DNA of 64,000 nucleotides from Hippophae tibetana (GCA_037013495.1 CM072809.1:3038001-3102000); one strand, 5' to 3'. Positions 21,201 through 34,842 are shown, counted from the first letter of the stretch. Notes: generated from the letters alone by a model not told the origin. Numbers and translations are program-made.

Positions 21201-22481
21201 TAGGGGTATCCACGGTCTGATTTTAAGTAAAAAAAAAATAACCAAATCAAACCGTTTATAATGCTCAAATCGAAACACATTAAATCATTTGGCTATCCAA
21301 AATATTATAACCGAACAGTTTGGTCCAATTTAATTAACGATTTGAAACGTTTAATAATACATAAATATGATATAATTTAATATAATAAAATCAAATATAA
21401 TGCTCATCAATCATCATACATAAATAGATATTATTGTTAAATACATAAATAAATACACAAAGTGTTATTGAAATCCAAAAGTAAAACAAATAGAAACAAA
21501 TGTAATTATATGCAATTTTGTAGCTTAAATAACAGAATATATTTTCTACTAGTAAAGAACATGTATGTTAATACTGACCAAAATCAGAAATCACATAATA
21601 TTTTCTACTTGATTTTTTATTAGAAATAAGGGGAAAAACACACGAAAAGAACATGTTATTTTCTATTGAACCTATGTTAATACTTTAAAAATGAAAATGA
21701 TTTTTCAATATTGAAATAGAAAACATATTTGTTATTTTAATCACAAACACAATTGAAACTTAAAAAATGAATAAAATATTAATAATGTTGAGAATATTTA
21801 ATTTACATTGAAACTAATAATTCAAAGCAATATCAGAAACAGAAAAAAACATGATGTAATGATAATTTTGGCACACATGCTTAGTAAAGTAGAGAAACAG
21901 AATTTGGCGGTGTCAAAAAACCCAATCATAAACTCAAAAAAAATCTTATGAGAAACTCATTTGAGAAAACATTTTAAAAATTAAAAAAAAAGCTATTAGA
22001 AACTCAAAAAAAATCCTATCATAAACTCATTTGAGGCAGAATTTCAAAAACTCATAAAAATCCTACCAGAAACTAAAAAAAAAGGTTTGACAACCAATCC
22101 AAAATACAGACAATGTCTCGTACACGAAATTGTACTGAAAATGTTTGGTCCATGGATGACATGATGTGAGGCAACACGAGGAAAGGTGACTAACTGGTGG
22201 TATAGGCAATGTGAGGATGATTAGGTGTTGTTGGAGACGACGACGACTAGCTTAGGCTAGGGTTAAGGTAACACAATTTCATAATATATATATATATATA
22301 GTATGCAGTTTAATTAAAAAAATTAATTATTTATGAAAATCGATCCGGTTCGATCCGACCAGTTTATAACAGGAGTTTATAACAGGATTAGACTGTTTGA
22401 AAATTAGTTTTATTTAATACAAACTGAACTGGATCATTTTTTTGGTTTAAATTGATCTAGTCTGATTTATGGACACTCGTA
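21201..22481. mobile_element. hAT-like non-autonomous element, probable
   Basis: The left end TAGGGGTATCCACGGTCTGA and the reverse complement of the right end TACGAGTGTCCATAAATCAG are similar inverted termini of hAT type. The flanks (TAGATATA / GTTATATA) agree at the last five of eight bases within a TA-rich context, so the target duplication is uncertain. The interior has ACGGTT/AACCGT-type subterminal motifs ('gatccggttcgatccgacc' near 22341), a degenerate tandem array at 21925-22090 with an 'aaactcaaaaaaaatc' core, and a TA microsatellite at 22279-22301. No transposase. Confidence 0.55.
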
Positions 22482-25250
22482 GTTATATATAATTATATAT
22501 TGTTAGGCTTTATAATTTGCATGATAATATGCAAATAATCATTCAAATGTTTTTTATTATCGAAAAGAAAAATGTGAAGATCCAAATTAGTCTATTTTTT
22601 AAGATATTGGAATAATTTAGTATCATCATTTACCATAGTAGTTTTAATTTCATTTATTTACAAAAATAAATAAAGGACAATTTAAATTTATAACACAATA
22701 TTTTACTATATAAAATATAATTAAAATTATTTTAAGAACAAATATGTTATTTAAAAATATTTCCTTTATTTCTAAGAACTTTCTTTTTATTCCTTCCAAT
22801 TTTTTTATTTTAGAAAATTCTATTTTATTGGATCATTTTCCTTTTTATCCTATTCTAAATAATCCCTAAATGTTAGACTAATAAAGATATAATAATATTC
22901 ATTAAAGTAATTGAAATTTGTAAGATATTTTAATAGAAGAAAAGTTTATAATGTTGTTGCTTCAAAATAATTACAAAATATTTTACCTATTTAAAATTTA
23001 TGAACAACAAATTTAAGATAAATAATATCCATAATTATATTTGGAACATAAATGTCACCTTAACCGAAGTTAAATTATAAGTTCAGTGAATAAAAAAATT
23101 CAAATTATTAAAAAAATTAATAGATAATATAAATGAAATAATTACTAAGAATATATTAGGATGGCCTATACTAATATAAGCATTTTTTTTTTATTTTGTA
23201 AATTAGATCAATATGTGTGGTGGGTTAATCATGTAATTTTAGTTTTAGGTTTTTAATTTAAAATTGTACATGAGTCTCGCAAAATTAAGGTAATTTTTTC
23301 TTTATTGTTTGATTCTTTTTTAAAAAATTAAAAAATAAATATTTTTTATTATAATATCTTTTTTTATCCTTAATTAATCCCATATTTTTATCATATGACA
23401 TATCTTCAATAATTTTAATAATAAATATTTTTAAAAAATTCAATTTATCTCATTTTAATTAACAACATTTAGGAGGGACAAAGCATAATTATGCTATAGA
23501 TAGAACCAATTTGGGTTCACATTCCAAGTACTGTACACTTGCCTCTCCAATGTCCTATTCAATAAATTGGACTACTCGAGCGCTTCAGTCCAAAAACCAA
23601 TTTTTTTATTTTTTTTTCTCTTAGAAGGGTGAAAAAAACTCTGAGAATATAGTTAATTCTTTTTTTTTAATCCTCATAGTTATGCCATTGAAAAATGCTA
23701 CCATATGCATCACAATAATGATATTTCTATATATTATAGTATCGTGCCTTGCGTATGCTAATATTATCAATTCTAAATTCAAATATCCTTAATATTATAA
23801 AAAATTAAATTAATTTTGTATATTTATAATAGTAATAAAATTAAATATATACACAAAAAATAATAGTTAATTATAATTAAAAATAATAATCTACATGGTT
23901 TGTTAGTTCCTTGTTTTTACTTGGCTAATTTAATGGTATGAATTCAAATTATTAAAGAAATATTTAAAATATATAATTTATTAATACTTATAAGTTTATT
24001 AGATGCATTGGATATCAATTACAAGGTTGAAATGAAAATTAAAAAAAAAAAGTAAAGAAAAAAAAAAAGTATATGATCAAAGTCCAATATGATTTTTTTA
24101 AATATGGAATTATTTAACTTTTTCTAATGAAAAATTTAATTATAGAGAAAATGCTATATCTTAGGCACATCTATTTGCTTAGATATCAAGGGGTCATTTG
24201 TCTCGTTAAAAATAAGATAGTTAAGGATAAAATGTACGTACTTAATGCTTAGGTAATGACACTTTGTAATAAATATTTAATTAAATAAAATTTAAATATT
24301 CAATATTTGAAAAAATAATATATTATAGCAGCAACTTCCGGGAAAGACAAGGATGAAAGGAGGTAGACTGTAAAGCTGCAATGATAAAGGTTAAAAACAA
24401 CAAATTTTAAGATACATACTTTGCATCATTCGTTACATAATTTTGTTATAAAATAAATAATGTATTTATTTTTAAATTTATTTTACTTATGTCACGTCAT
24501 AATGAGTATAAAGGTGCATACAAAGAGTAGTTTTCACATTTTTTAATTTTTTAACTAAACACGTTAAGTATAATTCATATATCCACTTAACATGATTTGT
24601 AAATATTTAAATGGTTTAAGATTTGATAAAATCATTATAAAATTGAAATTTTAAATGCATGTATAAGACAAATATTTTAAAATATGTTAAAAAATTAATA
24701 GTGAAGTGTCAAGAATAAATAAAATTTTAAGATATTCCCTTGACTGAAATAAAATACAACTAAATGAAAACAAAAAAAAATAGAAAGAAAGAAAAAAGAA
24801 ATGAAATTGTAAAGTAATAAAAGACAGGAAAAAAGGCGTGAGCTATTTGCAAATGGCTAGGAAGGAAAAGGTGTAGACTTATACGAAGGAAGGACACATA
24901 TAAAAGCATCTATGTATAATGATGAACCATCTTTATGGGATCATACGGAAATCTGCAAAAGTCAAAATTTCGGAAACAAAAGCATCCTTCGCTTAGCTAA
25001 AATATAATGATAAGAATCAGATGTTCAAACAGATCCTAACTCAGGCATGCATGTTGGCTCCCTAATAAATATCTCATGACCCAATAAAAAAATATTCTTA
25101 AAAAAATAAACAAAAGAAATTCGTAATTCACACTGTTGTGCAGCCTCTCTAGTAATAATAACACTCACAGCTCTTGGAGAATAGAGATAATATATTTTTA
25201 GTTGGAGGTTTTGTTCAATTACTGATCTTTAGACTCTTAGACTGCACCCT
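22482..25250. other. AT-rich intergenic DNA
   Basis: Long A/T runs, no supported gene. 24320-24390 and 24840-24980 are slightly less AT-rich, without coding signs. Confidence 0.4.
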
Positions 25251-25310
25251 CGCACTCTTTTTATTATTATTATTCTCCCCATCTCTGAGGGTTGTTGATA
25301 TGTAGTGCAA

Positions 25311-27291
25311 TCAGCTGTCCTCTATAAATCTGAATATTTGATGAACTGTTCCAGCTATCTCTTCCGCGGATACTAACTTACATTCTTCTTCTATCTGTAT
25401 TACACAACATGCACGACAAAATTAACAAATTGTAGCCAAAAGCTTTAAATCCTAGGAAAAGAAATAGAATAAAAGCTTACGATATTTGATTATATGAAAT
25501 GAGAAAATTTCGGACATTTGGAATGGTAAGTGCATCTCTAATTAGAGACTACAACTCACACTAAAATAATGTTTTATTATAAGAACATTTATACTTATGC
25601 CAAAGAATATCATTTTTAGTGTACTTGGTTAGAAATTAAAAAAAATAATGTGAAATATATACATATATATTTGTATACAAACCTTGAGATTGAAGGAGTA
25701 GAAGACCGTATGCTGAGATGAGGTAATATTAAGGTGTAAAATTGTTAATCTAAGATCTTCCAGAGCAACAATGGCTTCCAACATCTGCCCAGGTCTCCTT
25801 CGGCTGTGAATCTTGAGATTCACATGGGTTTGAATGACCGTGACTTCTATATCTGCTGCATCCGACTTGTTTTGTGCTGTTAATTGATTACAAATACTAC
25901 TATTCTCTTCCTCACTCCCAATTCTACATTGGGACCCAGACATGAACAACCCATTGCTTCCCAACCCAGATGAAGAAGTTGAGCAAACAGAGTTGTCACC
26001 GTCTTTGCTACAGTCTGATTTTTTTATTCTCTTCCGGGATTCAAGAGATTGTAGTAGTTGTTCTAATTCTTTCACAAAGTCAATTGCACCCCCTACTATA
26101 GAAGCTTGGTCACCCTTCCAAGATCGAAACTTTGTTAATAATATTACACAAACAAAAAGTACCGAATCAATAATAAACTAATAAGATATGTGAAATAAAA
26201 ATGTCATCTCAAAAATTGATTTACCCTATGAATATAGGAGGTGGGCATGAGAGATTTAAGAACATTTAGATGGTCATTCATTTGGCGTCTCCGATTTCGT
26301 TCAACAGCAATGTGGGTCATTCGCTGGCTCTCCACTTCTTCCTTGTTCTTACTTGGTCTTGTTCTCTTGCGCTTTCTTCTTTCACGAGGAGCTGGAGAGG
26401 ATTTATTACAATTCTGGGTCTGTTTAGATGCGTTTTGAACTAATTGAACACTGGAAGGTGTAGACCCTGAGTTGCTTTCTTTACAATGGTTCTCTACTGA
26501 GCTGGGATTTTGGTTACATGAAGTTGAATGTGGGTGCAATTGAAAGTCTCTGGCTTCAGATTTAATAGGTGAATGTGAATGCAACTCAACTATGTCATGG
26601 GTGATACAGCTCTCAAATTCCAGAGCATGAATTTGGGTTTCAAATGGATGAGGCAAGTAAGGATTCAATTCCCATGGTTTCTTTAGGTGTTGGAGTCTCA
26701 AAAGAGCTTGAAAGCTGGGTTCTTTAATGGGTAAAAATGGGGGAGATTCCACACTTTGTAACATCTGAAGAAATGGCATTTTCTCTTCCAATTCTAGTGC
26801 GGAGGAGATATTAAAAGCTTGGTCGTCCTCAAATCTCAAGTTGTCTGTGTTGGCCAGTCCTTGTTCTAAGCACCCAACATCCCAATGTTCCCCCAAGAAC
26901 TGCATAAAAAGCACAAACCCAGATGGAAATTTGTGAGTAAAACAAACCAAAGCTAATAACTTTTTTTCTTCTAATAAAAAAGAGGAAGCAATAAAAAACA
27001 CCGGGTTTGGCCTTGGTTTTGGTGGGTGTAAAATTCAGTTTTAAGCAGAGAAAGAGACATGAAAGTGGAATGAAAATAGAATGTTAGAACAGATAGAACA
27101 GAAATAACAGGGTAATAGTACTTATAGTTTCCGGGAAAATAACACATTGCATTAAATGCAAACATTTAAAGAAGTAAAAGTAGTTCCATTTCTTGATGTG
27201 ATGAAATAGATTTCAAGGAAAAAAAATAGAGTTTCAAATAGTTTCAAATCAAACAGACCCAGTGATTAATGGGTCCTTGGAGCTTCTCCAT
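25311..27291 (-). CDS. bHLH transcription factor, group Ia (bHLH67/70-like), complete
   Basis: Four coding exons on the minus strand: 27291-27259, 26899-26225, 26114-25683 and 25394-25311 (TGA), all GT-AG and all phase 0 at the joins, 407 codons plus stop. Exon 1 gives a MEKLQGPIN start typical of the bHLH57/67/70 branch, followed across the junction by an F-L-G-E-H segment. The bHLH spans about residues 202-263, split by intron 2 after helix 1; basic residues H207, E211 and R215 predict E-box binding. A Ser/Gly/Asp-rich linker follows, then an ACT-like C-terminal domain (about 320-403). Group Ia includes SPEECHLESS, MUTE and FAMA; this branch is related but distinct. A nuclear dimer is expected. 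No defect is visible. The exon 1 donor (GG/GTCTGT) is the least certain call. Confidence 0.92.
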
Positions 27292-27834
27292 TAACACAGT
27301 CACAGTCTGAGAAATAGTTGTTGAAGTGTTGCCGGCTTTAAATTCACCACCTCTCTTTCTCTATGTTTCTCTCTCCGTAGGTTACCAACATTCCATTGTG
27401 AAGCTAACAGAACAATAGTAATTAATGTAAAACCCAAGAAGCAGAACAAGACCCCATTTCAACCTATAATTTATTCTTTCGGGATATTGAATTAACTAGT
27501 GAATCTTGAATAGAATGTAATTTAATGATTTGTCTGGAAGAACTCACAGGGAAGAAAGAGAAAGATAGAATAAACAGTGGTTTAAAATGGGGTTAGTTGA
27601 TTTGTGGGAGGTTAAGAGGGATTAAATAGGAAGGAAGAAACTGAAAAGAAAAATGAAAAGGAAGTGGTAAGAAACGAAGGGTGGAAAATTATCTTGAAAC
27701 CGAGAGAGTTGGTAAGACTTGGCAGAAGAGAGAGGGGAGAGATAGGGTTTCTTAGTTTACAAGGTCCCAAGCATTATTGGCGGTGGCAGTATTGTTTGGC
27801 AGCGAGGACAGAGGGTTGTGGGGACTCTCTGCGT
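27292..27834 (-). promoter_or_regulatory. bHLH gene 5' leader and promoter region
   Basis: Pyrimidine-rich leader sequence (CT-rich runs on both strands around 27345-27380) directly upstream of the ATG. No unambiguous TATA box; the transcription start cannot be set from sequence alone. Confidence 0.4.
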
Positions 27835-27910
27835 AAGTCTCCCTGTGTTTTTTCAAGCATAGTGGAAAAGAGAAAAGCTCTGGGAAGTCTTCATATGAAT
27901 TCGAGTTATT
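27835..27910. repeat. Duplicated segment, copy A left part
   Basis: Matches 29532-29602 ('aagtctccc', 'tcaagcata', 'gagaaaag', 'gggaagtctt', 'atgaatt'). Its continuation is found at 29012-29090, about 1.1 kb further on, as if copy A were split by an insertion. Confidence 0.65.
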
Positions 27911-28257
27911 AGTTATAATTTTTATTTTATATAATTATTTAGATGTTATCGTATCTATTAATAATAATATATTATAATTATTATCAGATTTAGGTCTGGA
28001 TGACATTATATATAGGATAATATATAATATTATGTATTTTTTGATATTTTTTAACTATAAATTTTTAATGAAAATATGTAAAAATTATTAAACTTTTTAT
28101 AAATTACTGAATATTAAAAATTTAAATAAAATATATTTAGATTTTATATATAAATTTATCTTAATCAATAACTATTATACTTTATATTTTATTTATTAAA
28201 AATTAGAGTGTTACACGTATTTTCGCCACCTCTACTTATGTTTTACCATAAAGATAA

Positions 28258-28988
28258 CGTTTGGTTCGCATAATTGAATCGGAATCGGAACGAGAATTAT
28301 AATAAAATGGAATGAAAAAATAATATTGTTTGGTTTTATCACTGAAATCAAGTTCGAAATTATGATTATAGTGTTTGGATTCAATAAAGTTCAAATAATG
28401 TCATTTAATTACTATTTTTTCGTCAGATAAAATATATTATTTAAATTATTATTTTTCTAAATAATTATTACTTAATTAAAAAGAAAATATATTATTAAAA
28501 TTATTATTTTTCTAAATATGATTTAGGGTTTAGGGCTATATTTGTAGGTTAAGATTTAAGATTAAAATTATTATTTATCTAAAAAAGTTTTAGGGTTTTA
28601 GAATTTGAATTTTGGATTTAGGGTTTTAGGATTTGGAATTTGGGATTTAGGGTTTAGGGATTTAGGTTTTAGGGTTTAGGATTTTGGGGTTTAGTGTTTT
28701 AGGATTTGATGTTTAGGTTTTAGGGATTTGAGTTTTAGGGTTTAGGGATTTGGAGTTTTTGGGTTTTAGGGTTTAGGGATTTGAAGTTTTAGGGTTTTAG
28801 GATTTAGGGATTTGAAGTTTTTGGGTTGTGGGATTTGTGATTTAAGGTTTAAGATTATATTTGGGATGAAAATATTGATTCTTTCTCTTTTAGTAATTGA
28901 TTTTATTTCGTACCTTCCATTTAATTCAATCAAACATACAAATGAGAGTAATCAATTCTAATTAGTTTCTCTTCCCTCCAACCAAATA
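28258..28988. mobile_element. MITE-like element with telomere-like TTTAGGG array
   Basis: Ends carry a short inverted match (GTTTGGTT on the left, AACCAAAT on the right) and a possible TAA on both sides. The interior 28510-28855 is a degenerate array of TTTAGGG, TTTTAGGG and GGGATTTGG variants. A shorter relative lies at 15590-15905. No ORF. The element class is not certain (Harbinger-like if the TAA duplication is real). Confidence 0.5.
28510..28855 (+). repeat. Degenerate TTTAGGG (plant telomere-like) repeat
   Basis: Many TTTAGGG units, some exact, mixed with TTTTAGGG and GATTTGG variants. It looks like a minisatellite grown from AT-rich MITE sequence rather than a telomere relic, because it lies inside a dispersed element. 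Confidence 0.7.
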
Positions 28989-29011
28989 TAAGGGAATAAT
29001 TTTTTATTTAT

Positions 29012-29090
29012 GTTGATTAATATGACAAGAATCAATTTTGATTTCTCATGAATTAAAACCAAATCTTAATACACACTTTTTTTTAATTTA
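29012..29090. repeat. Duplicated segment, copy A right part
   Basis: Matches 29596-29675 ('gattaat', 'gacaa', 'ttctgatttctcat', 'aaaaccaaatc', 'acacac'). Confidence 0.6.
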
Positions 29091-29531
29091 AAAATAAATA
29101 AATTGCAATCTTTAAAAATTAAATATATTACTTATTTTTTTAATTATTAAAATTTATTATTTTAGATCATATTTTGATAGTTTTACAAATTTTATTTATT
29201 TATTTTGAGATATTTTCTCTTTTAACAGTTAGAAGTCCAAATGGTAAGTTACATCCGATTATATTGAAGTCTTAAAAAAAATCTAAAAAAATAAAAATAA
29301 TTATGGAATTATTAAATATTTAAAAATATAATATTAATGTGATTAAAATATATCAATTTTAATAAAAATTACTCATGTGTATAATTTATAAAAATAAAAA
29401 TGATTATATTATTATGTTATTATTTTAAAAATATTTTTTATTTAATACATATATTAATCTGTTACTATCTATTGAACTAGCTCTACATTAGTAATTGAGC
29501 ATATTAGAAACTGGCTACACGATTAAACTCC

Positions 29532-29680
29532 AAGTCTCCCGTTGTTTTATCAAGCATATAGAGAAAAGAAAAGCTTTGGGAAGTCTTATGAATTTGAGTT
29601 GATTAATCTGACAAAGTTCTATTCTGATTTCTCATAAAATAAAACCAAATCCGAACACACACGTCCTTCTGAATTCCAAA
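29532..29680. repeat. Duplicated segment, copy B (uninterrupted)
   Basis: Contiguous counterpart of 27835-27910 plus 29012-29090. It serves as an empty-site paralogue of the 1.1 kb insertion in copy A. Confidence 0.6.
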
Positions 29681-31332
29681 AAAATAAAAATCGCAATCTT
29701 ACACAGATTAAATATATTAATTATTTTTCTTTATATTAGTAAAATTCAATTACCTTAATGTTAAGATTTTAGTTATTTTAAATCAAATATACATCATTAT
29801 ACCTTCTTTATTTTATTATTTCTTTTAATTTTAAAATATTTTTCCAAAAAAAACATCTACAAATTTCTTCTTAATAAGGTTCAATTTGATTATGCTTGAG
29901 TTTTCTCTTAAAAAGGTAAAAAAAAAATCAAAATTAATAATAAATAATTAAATTTTTTAAAAATATAATATTAATTTAAATTAAATTACATCAACTTTAA
30001 AAAAGATTATTATTTGATACAATTTGTGAAAATAAAAGTGATTACCGTGTCATGTTAATTTTCTAAAAATATTTTTTATTATAACTTGATATATAAGTAA
30101 TACAAGCAATACTTTCAATTAAATTCTTATTTTTACTTGCAGTACTACTCTTCAAATAATATGTATAAATTTTACTTCCTTTTATACATTAAAGTTTACA
30201 CGTATTATTAAAAAAGGGTAAAATTTACACATTATTTAAGAATGATACAAGTTAAAATTAGAGTATAATTAAAAATATTGATAACACAACCTATGGACCT
30301 ACATGTATGTTCTTCGTCTACAAAAGATTAAAAATAAAACTAATTTAATAATTATTTTATATAAAAATAAAAATGAACTAAAACAAGTGTTTTTATTGTA
30401 TTTCTTTTGAATAAATAGATTAACTAGTAATAAATGATACTATCCCTTTAATTTTTAGGTAAATGTTTAAAGTTTAATTAAAATACTGAGAATAGTAGAA
30501 GTGATCAAATGAAAACTTTTAAGAATTGTTTATCACATAATGTTAATCCCACCTTTTTATTTTAACATTTTGATAAATTAATATTTTCCTAAAATATTTT
30601 AAAAAATAAAAAATAAATTTTATAATTAGTCTATTTAAATATCATATATTTTGATTTTTCGAATACATAATTTCATGGAAGTTGTTAAATGATTTATTTT
30701 AATTTTGTTTTAATCATGTAATAGAAAAATGTTAAAATAGTATAATTTTTCATTTGTTAATAAAGTTTTTTAAATAATAATATTAAATGATTTAAAGTTT
30801 AATTTAAGGTATTAATTTACAAGAATTATCTAATTTAAAGGGTATGTACTATTTGACTTCTTAGTAAATAAAGTCTCTAATCCATTTGTTTAGATCGCGT
30901 GTCTTTTGAAATTTTTGTAATTGGAAAATAACCATAAAATGAAATAATTTTTTTAGATTTTATGGTTTTTAGTATTTATAACGTAGAGTTATATTATTAG
31001 GTATAGGTACAGGTTATGAAAGGAATTATGGTTTGGCTTTTAGAGTTTCGAAATTATTCATTAATTTTAAAAAAAATATAATTCTGATTTTTATTGAAAA
31101 ATATTATTATTGAAAATAGTATTTTACCACTGAAATTTTTTTATTGCAAAAATTATTATTTTATTATTAATTGATCTATTTTTTATTTTGAAATAATTAA
31201 ATACACGAGTTTAAAGCAAATGGACTTTTTCGTAACTTGGTCCTAGTAAATATTTTAGTTCTATATTAGCTGAAAAAGGAAAGAATTAGTGGAAAAAAAT
31301 CAGCTCTAGTTATACCAAACCTTCAAATAGAT
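29681..31332. other. AT-rich intergenic DNA
   Basis: No gene, RNA gene or transposon terminus recognised. Confidence 0.4.
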
Positions 31333-32270
31333 TATAGGACGGAGGAATCTAGCTATACGTCTGTACCCTCCCTTTTATGTATAGAAATAGGGTGTCTGGT
31401 GGTTGGTTTTTAGCGAATTCGTTTAAAATATTAATCGAATTAATATATATTAATTTATAAAATCAAAAATTAAAATTGAATTAATAATATTAAACAGATA
31501 ATATTTAATCAATCAATTGAAGTTAATTTGATAGTTTCTATTTGTCATTTAAGCTTACTTATTTTTTAATAATTTTAATTTATTTTATTATTAAATTATT
31601 AAATAAAATTTATTATTCAATCAATAATTTAATTAAAAATTATATATTCATATTTACATTATAATTATAATTATAATTATAATTATGTAACAATTTTTAA
31701 GTAGATAATATCTTTTAAAATAAAAAATTATTGATAATCAAAAATAATTTAGAGTTTTTTAATTATATTATTTTTTAAATAAATATAAGAAAAAAATAAT
31801 ATAAATTATTTTATATTCTCAAATGAAATAAAAGTTTATCTAATATAAGATAATAATAAAATATATAATATATATCTATATATAAAATTAAAAAGTAATT
31901 ATGCCAATTTTTATATTTTTAAAATCAAAACCTATCTATAAAACATAAAATTTAGTTCTATTAAACTCAATTTCGATCAAATAGGTTTTTATATCTATTA
32001 TTATATTCACTCTAAATTAAAATAAGTTAATATTTTTATTTTTATTAATTTGATTTTAAGTTATCATATTTTCATAAAATATAATCTCTCTTTTGTTAAT
32101 TCTCGAAGGAAAATTAACTTTATTAGTGTGTTCTTAACAGCTAATTAAGTATCTCTCTAATTTTATTTTAAATCTTATATTTAGATCTTATTTTACAGTG
32201 TTGTAATTTATATAATTCATGGATTCGTTTTAATAATAAATGATTTAATTAAATTATATTGATTTTTAAA
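31333..32270. repeat. Direct duplication, copy 1 (938 bp)
   Basis: Nearly identical to 32697-33637, offset 1,364 bp at the start. It begins 'tataggacggaggaatc' and ends 'gatttttaaa'. It does not start TG or end CA, has no adjacent primer site, and is probably a segmental tandem duplication and not an LTR pair. Contains TA-rich palindromic runs ('ttataattataattataatta'). Confidence 0.85.
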
Positions 32271-32696
32271 TAAAATTATTTAAAAATATACATATTAATA
32301 AATATAAAATTTTAAATTAATTAATAATTGTAAAAATTAAAAATATTTAATTAAAATTAAAAATATATATACTATTTATTCGTATCATTTAATATATTTA
32401 TTTAAATTATTTATATTGACAACCGCCACCATAATTCATATAAGAGTTAAATGTATCTTTAGGAAACAATCAACTTTAACTGACCCAAATTTATTACAGG
32501 AGATAGGATATAGTGTTATTGTCAAGCTAATTAATCTTAGGCTCTCTTTTTTTTTTGTGAAATTTAAGCTTTGTTTATGTTATATAAAATTTAAATCTTT
32601 TCTCAGTTTAAAAGTACTCAAATTTTTATTCTATTTATACGTAAAAAAATTATAATTAAATTATGTTTACGTCGATTAATTAATATTAATTAATAA

Positions 32697-33637
32697 TATA
32701 GGTCGGAGGAATCTAGCTATACGTCTGTACCCTCCCTTTTATGTATAGAAATAGGGTGGCTGGTGGTTGGTTTTTATCGAATTCGTTTAAAATATTAATC
32801 GAATTAATATATATTAATTTATAAAATCAAAAATTAAAATTGAATTAAGAATATTAAACAGATAATATTTAATCAATCAATTGAAGTTAATTTGATAGTT
32901 TCTATTTGTCATTTAAGCTTACTTATTTTTTAATAATTTTAATTTATTTTATTATTAAATTATTAAATAAAATTTATTATTCAATCAATAATTTAATTAA
33001 AAATTATATATTCATATTTACATTATAATTATAATTATAATTATGTAACAATTTTTAAGTAGATAATATTTTTTAAAATAAAAAATTATTGATAATAAAA
33101 AATAATTTAGAGTTTTTTAATTATATTATTTTTTAAATAAATATAAGAAAAAAATAATATAAATTATTTTATATTCTCAAATGAAATAAAAATTTATCTA
33201 AGATAAGATAATAATAAAATATATAATATATATCTATAAATGTATAAAATTAAAAAGTAATTATGCTTACTGAAAACTTACCAATTTTTATATTTTTAAA
33301 ATCAAAATCTACTTATAAAACATAAAAATTAGTTCGATTAAACTCAATTTCAATTAAATAATTTTTTATATCTATTATTATATTCACTCTAAATTAAAAT
33401 AAGTTAATATTTTTATTTTTATTAATTTTATTTTAAGTTATCATATTTTTATAAAATATAATCTCTCTTTTTGTTAATTCTTGAAGGAAAATTAACTTTA
33501 TTAGTGTATTCTAAACAGCTAATTAAGTATCTCTCTAATTTTATTTTAAATATCTTATTTTACAGTGCTGTAATTTATATAATTCATGGATTCGTTTTAA
33601 TAATAAATGATTTAATTAAATAATATTGATTTTTAAA
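32697..33637. repeat. Direct duplication, copy 2 (941 bp)
   Basis: The second copy of 31333-32270, with scattered substitutions and small indels such as an extra 'cttactgaaaa' stretch near 33268. The 426 bp between the copies have no second counterpart after copy 2. Confidence 0.85.
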
Positions 33638-34842
33638 CAGTATAATTTGATTATATTGTGTAAATAATGTATTAGTTAATGTTTTGATTAACTAGTATAT
33701 TTTGATTATATTTTGTTATGGATTTAATGTAAAGTAAGAGATTTAAAATAATAAAATAATTGTAAGTTTACCATTTATTGTGGTATGTAAATTAATGTTT
33801 TTTTTTAAATTTTATTTTATGAATTGGAATAATAGTGAGATGTAAATAGTGTCCCATTTTTTTTGTCCCCTACTTTTTTTTCCTACCTGTATTCCAAGAA
33901 AATCTAAATGGATAGATACAAAAAAATTCATACGCATTACTTGTATTCTCATTACTGCGACCTACAAGCCTTATACAGACCATCTGTGGGCATGTTTTGG
34001 CATTAATTTCGTTGGGGCACAAATTTTGTCGATGGCCCGATGGGAGTGGGACTGAATGCGAGAGACGCATCTTGTTTCGAACTAAATTTCATTATTACCC
34101 TAATAAAGCTCAAGCCATATATGTAACATTAATTAATTGGACTTCTTCTATAGCAATAGTTTTCACCAAATCATTATTTATCAATAATAAACCCGCATCA
34201 TCGCTATCGATTAAGTCGTAAGAGAAAGAGAAGAACCGAGGCTCCTCATTCTGCCTTCAACCTAACTACACTTTCTCAAATAGAAGATTTATGTGGGTTA
34301 ACTAAGGAAAATCATATATATCATTACTCATGCAATAGAGTATTTATTGTGTAATAATTAAATAATTGTTATAAATTAACATTTACGGTAGCGAAGATAG
34401 AGTTCAATTTTGATTTAAGTAGTGGGAAAATAAATAACACACAATAATTTAAATGATTTGACTTTTTAATGTAAAAAATCTATTCCACTAACGACGACAT
34501 ATCGAGAAAAATTCACTAATAATCAAATGTAGATACAAATACCAATATTTAGAGAGTTTCACAAAATATACCAAAACCTAAAAATACATTCAGATAAATT
34601 AATAAAATTATTATTAAATCAAATATTACCACACAAATGAACTTACTGCATATGACATTTCTTCTAATTTATTTTGCAAAATTTGAGAAGAAAAATCAGA
34701 GATTCCTTGACTAAAAAATGAAAAAAATCAACAGTTAAATTTTTTTTTCTTCTCCTTCTCACTCTTTAATTTGGCAGCTTATAACTCTCTCACTCTTGCG
34801 CCATTACTAAATACACTAACCAACAATATGGATTTGAACTTA
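33638..34842. other. Intergenic DNA
   Basis: A moderately GC patch at 33880-34230 has short overlapping ORFs on both strands (up to 74 codons), none with a recognised domain. The rest is AT-rich. Confidence 0.35.

Noticed and set aside
28510..28855. True telomere or chromosome fusion relic
   Set aside because: The array is degenerate and lies inside a MITE-like element with a second related copy in the window.
31333..33637. LTR pair of a short retrotransposon
   Set aside because: No TG/CA ends, no primer site or purine tract, and no target duplication. Treated as a direct duplication.
33849..34221. Small genes on both strands
   Set aside because: Overlapping short frames without domain, promoter or splice signals; likely chance in a GC-richer patch.
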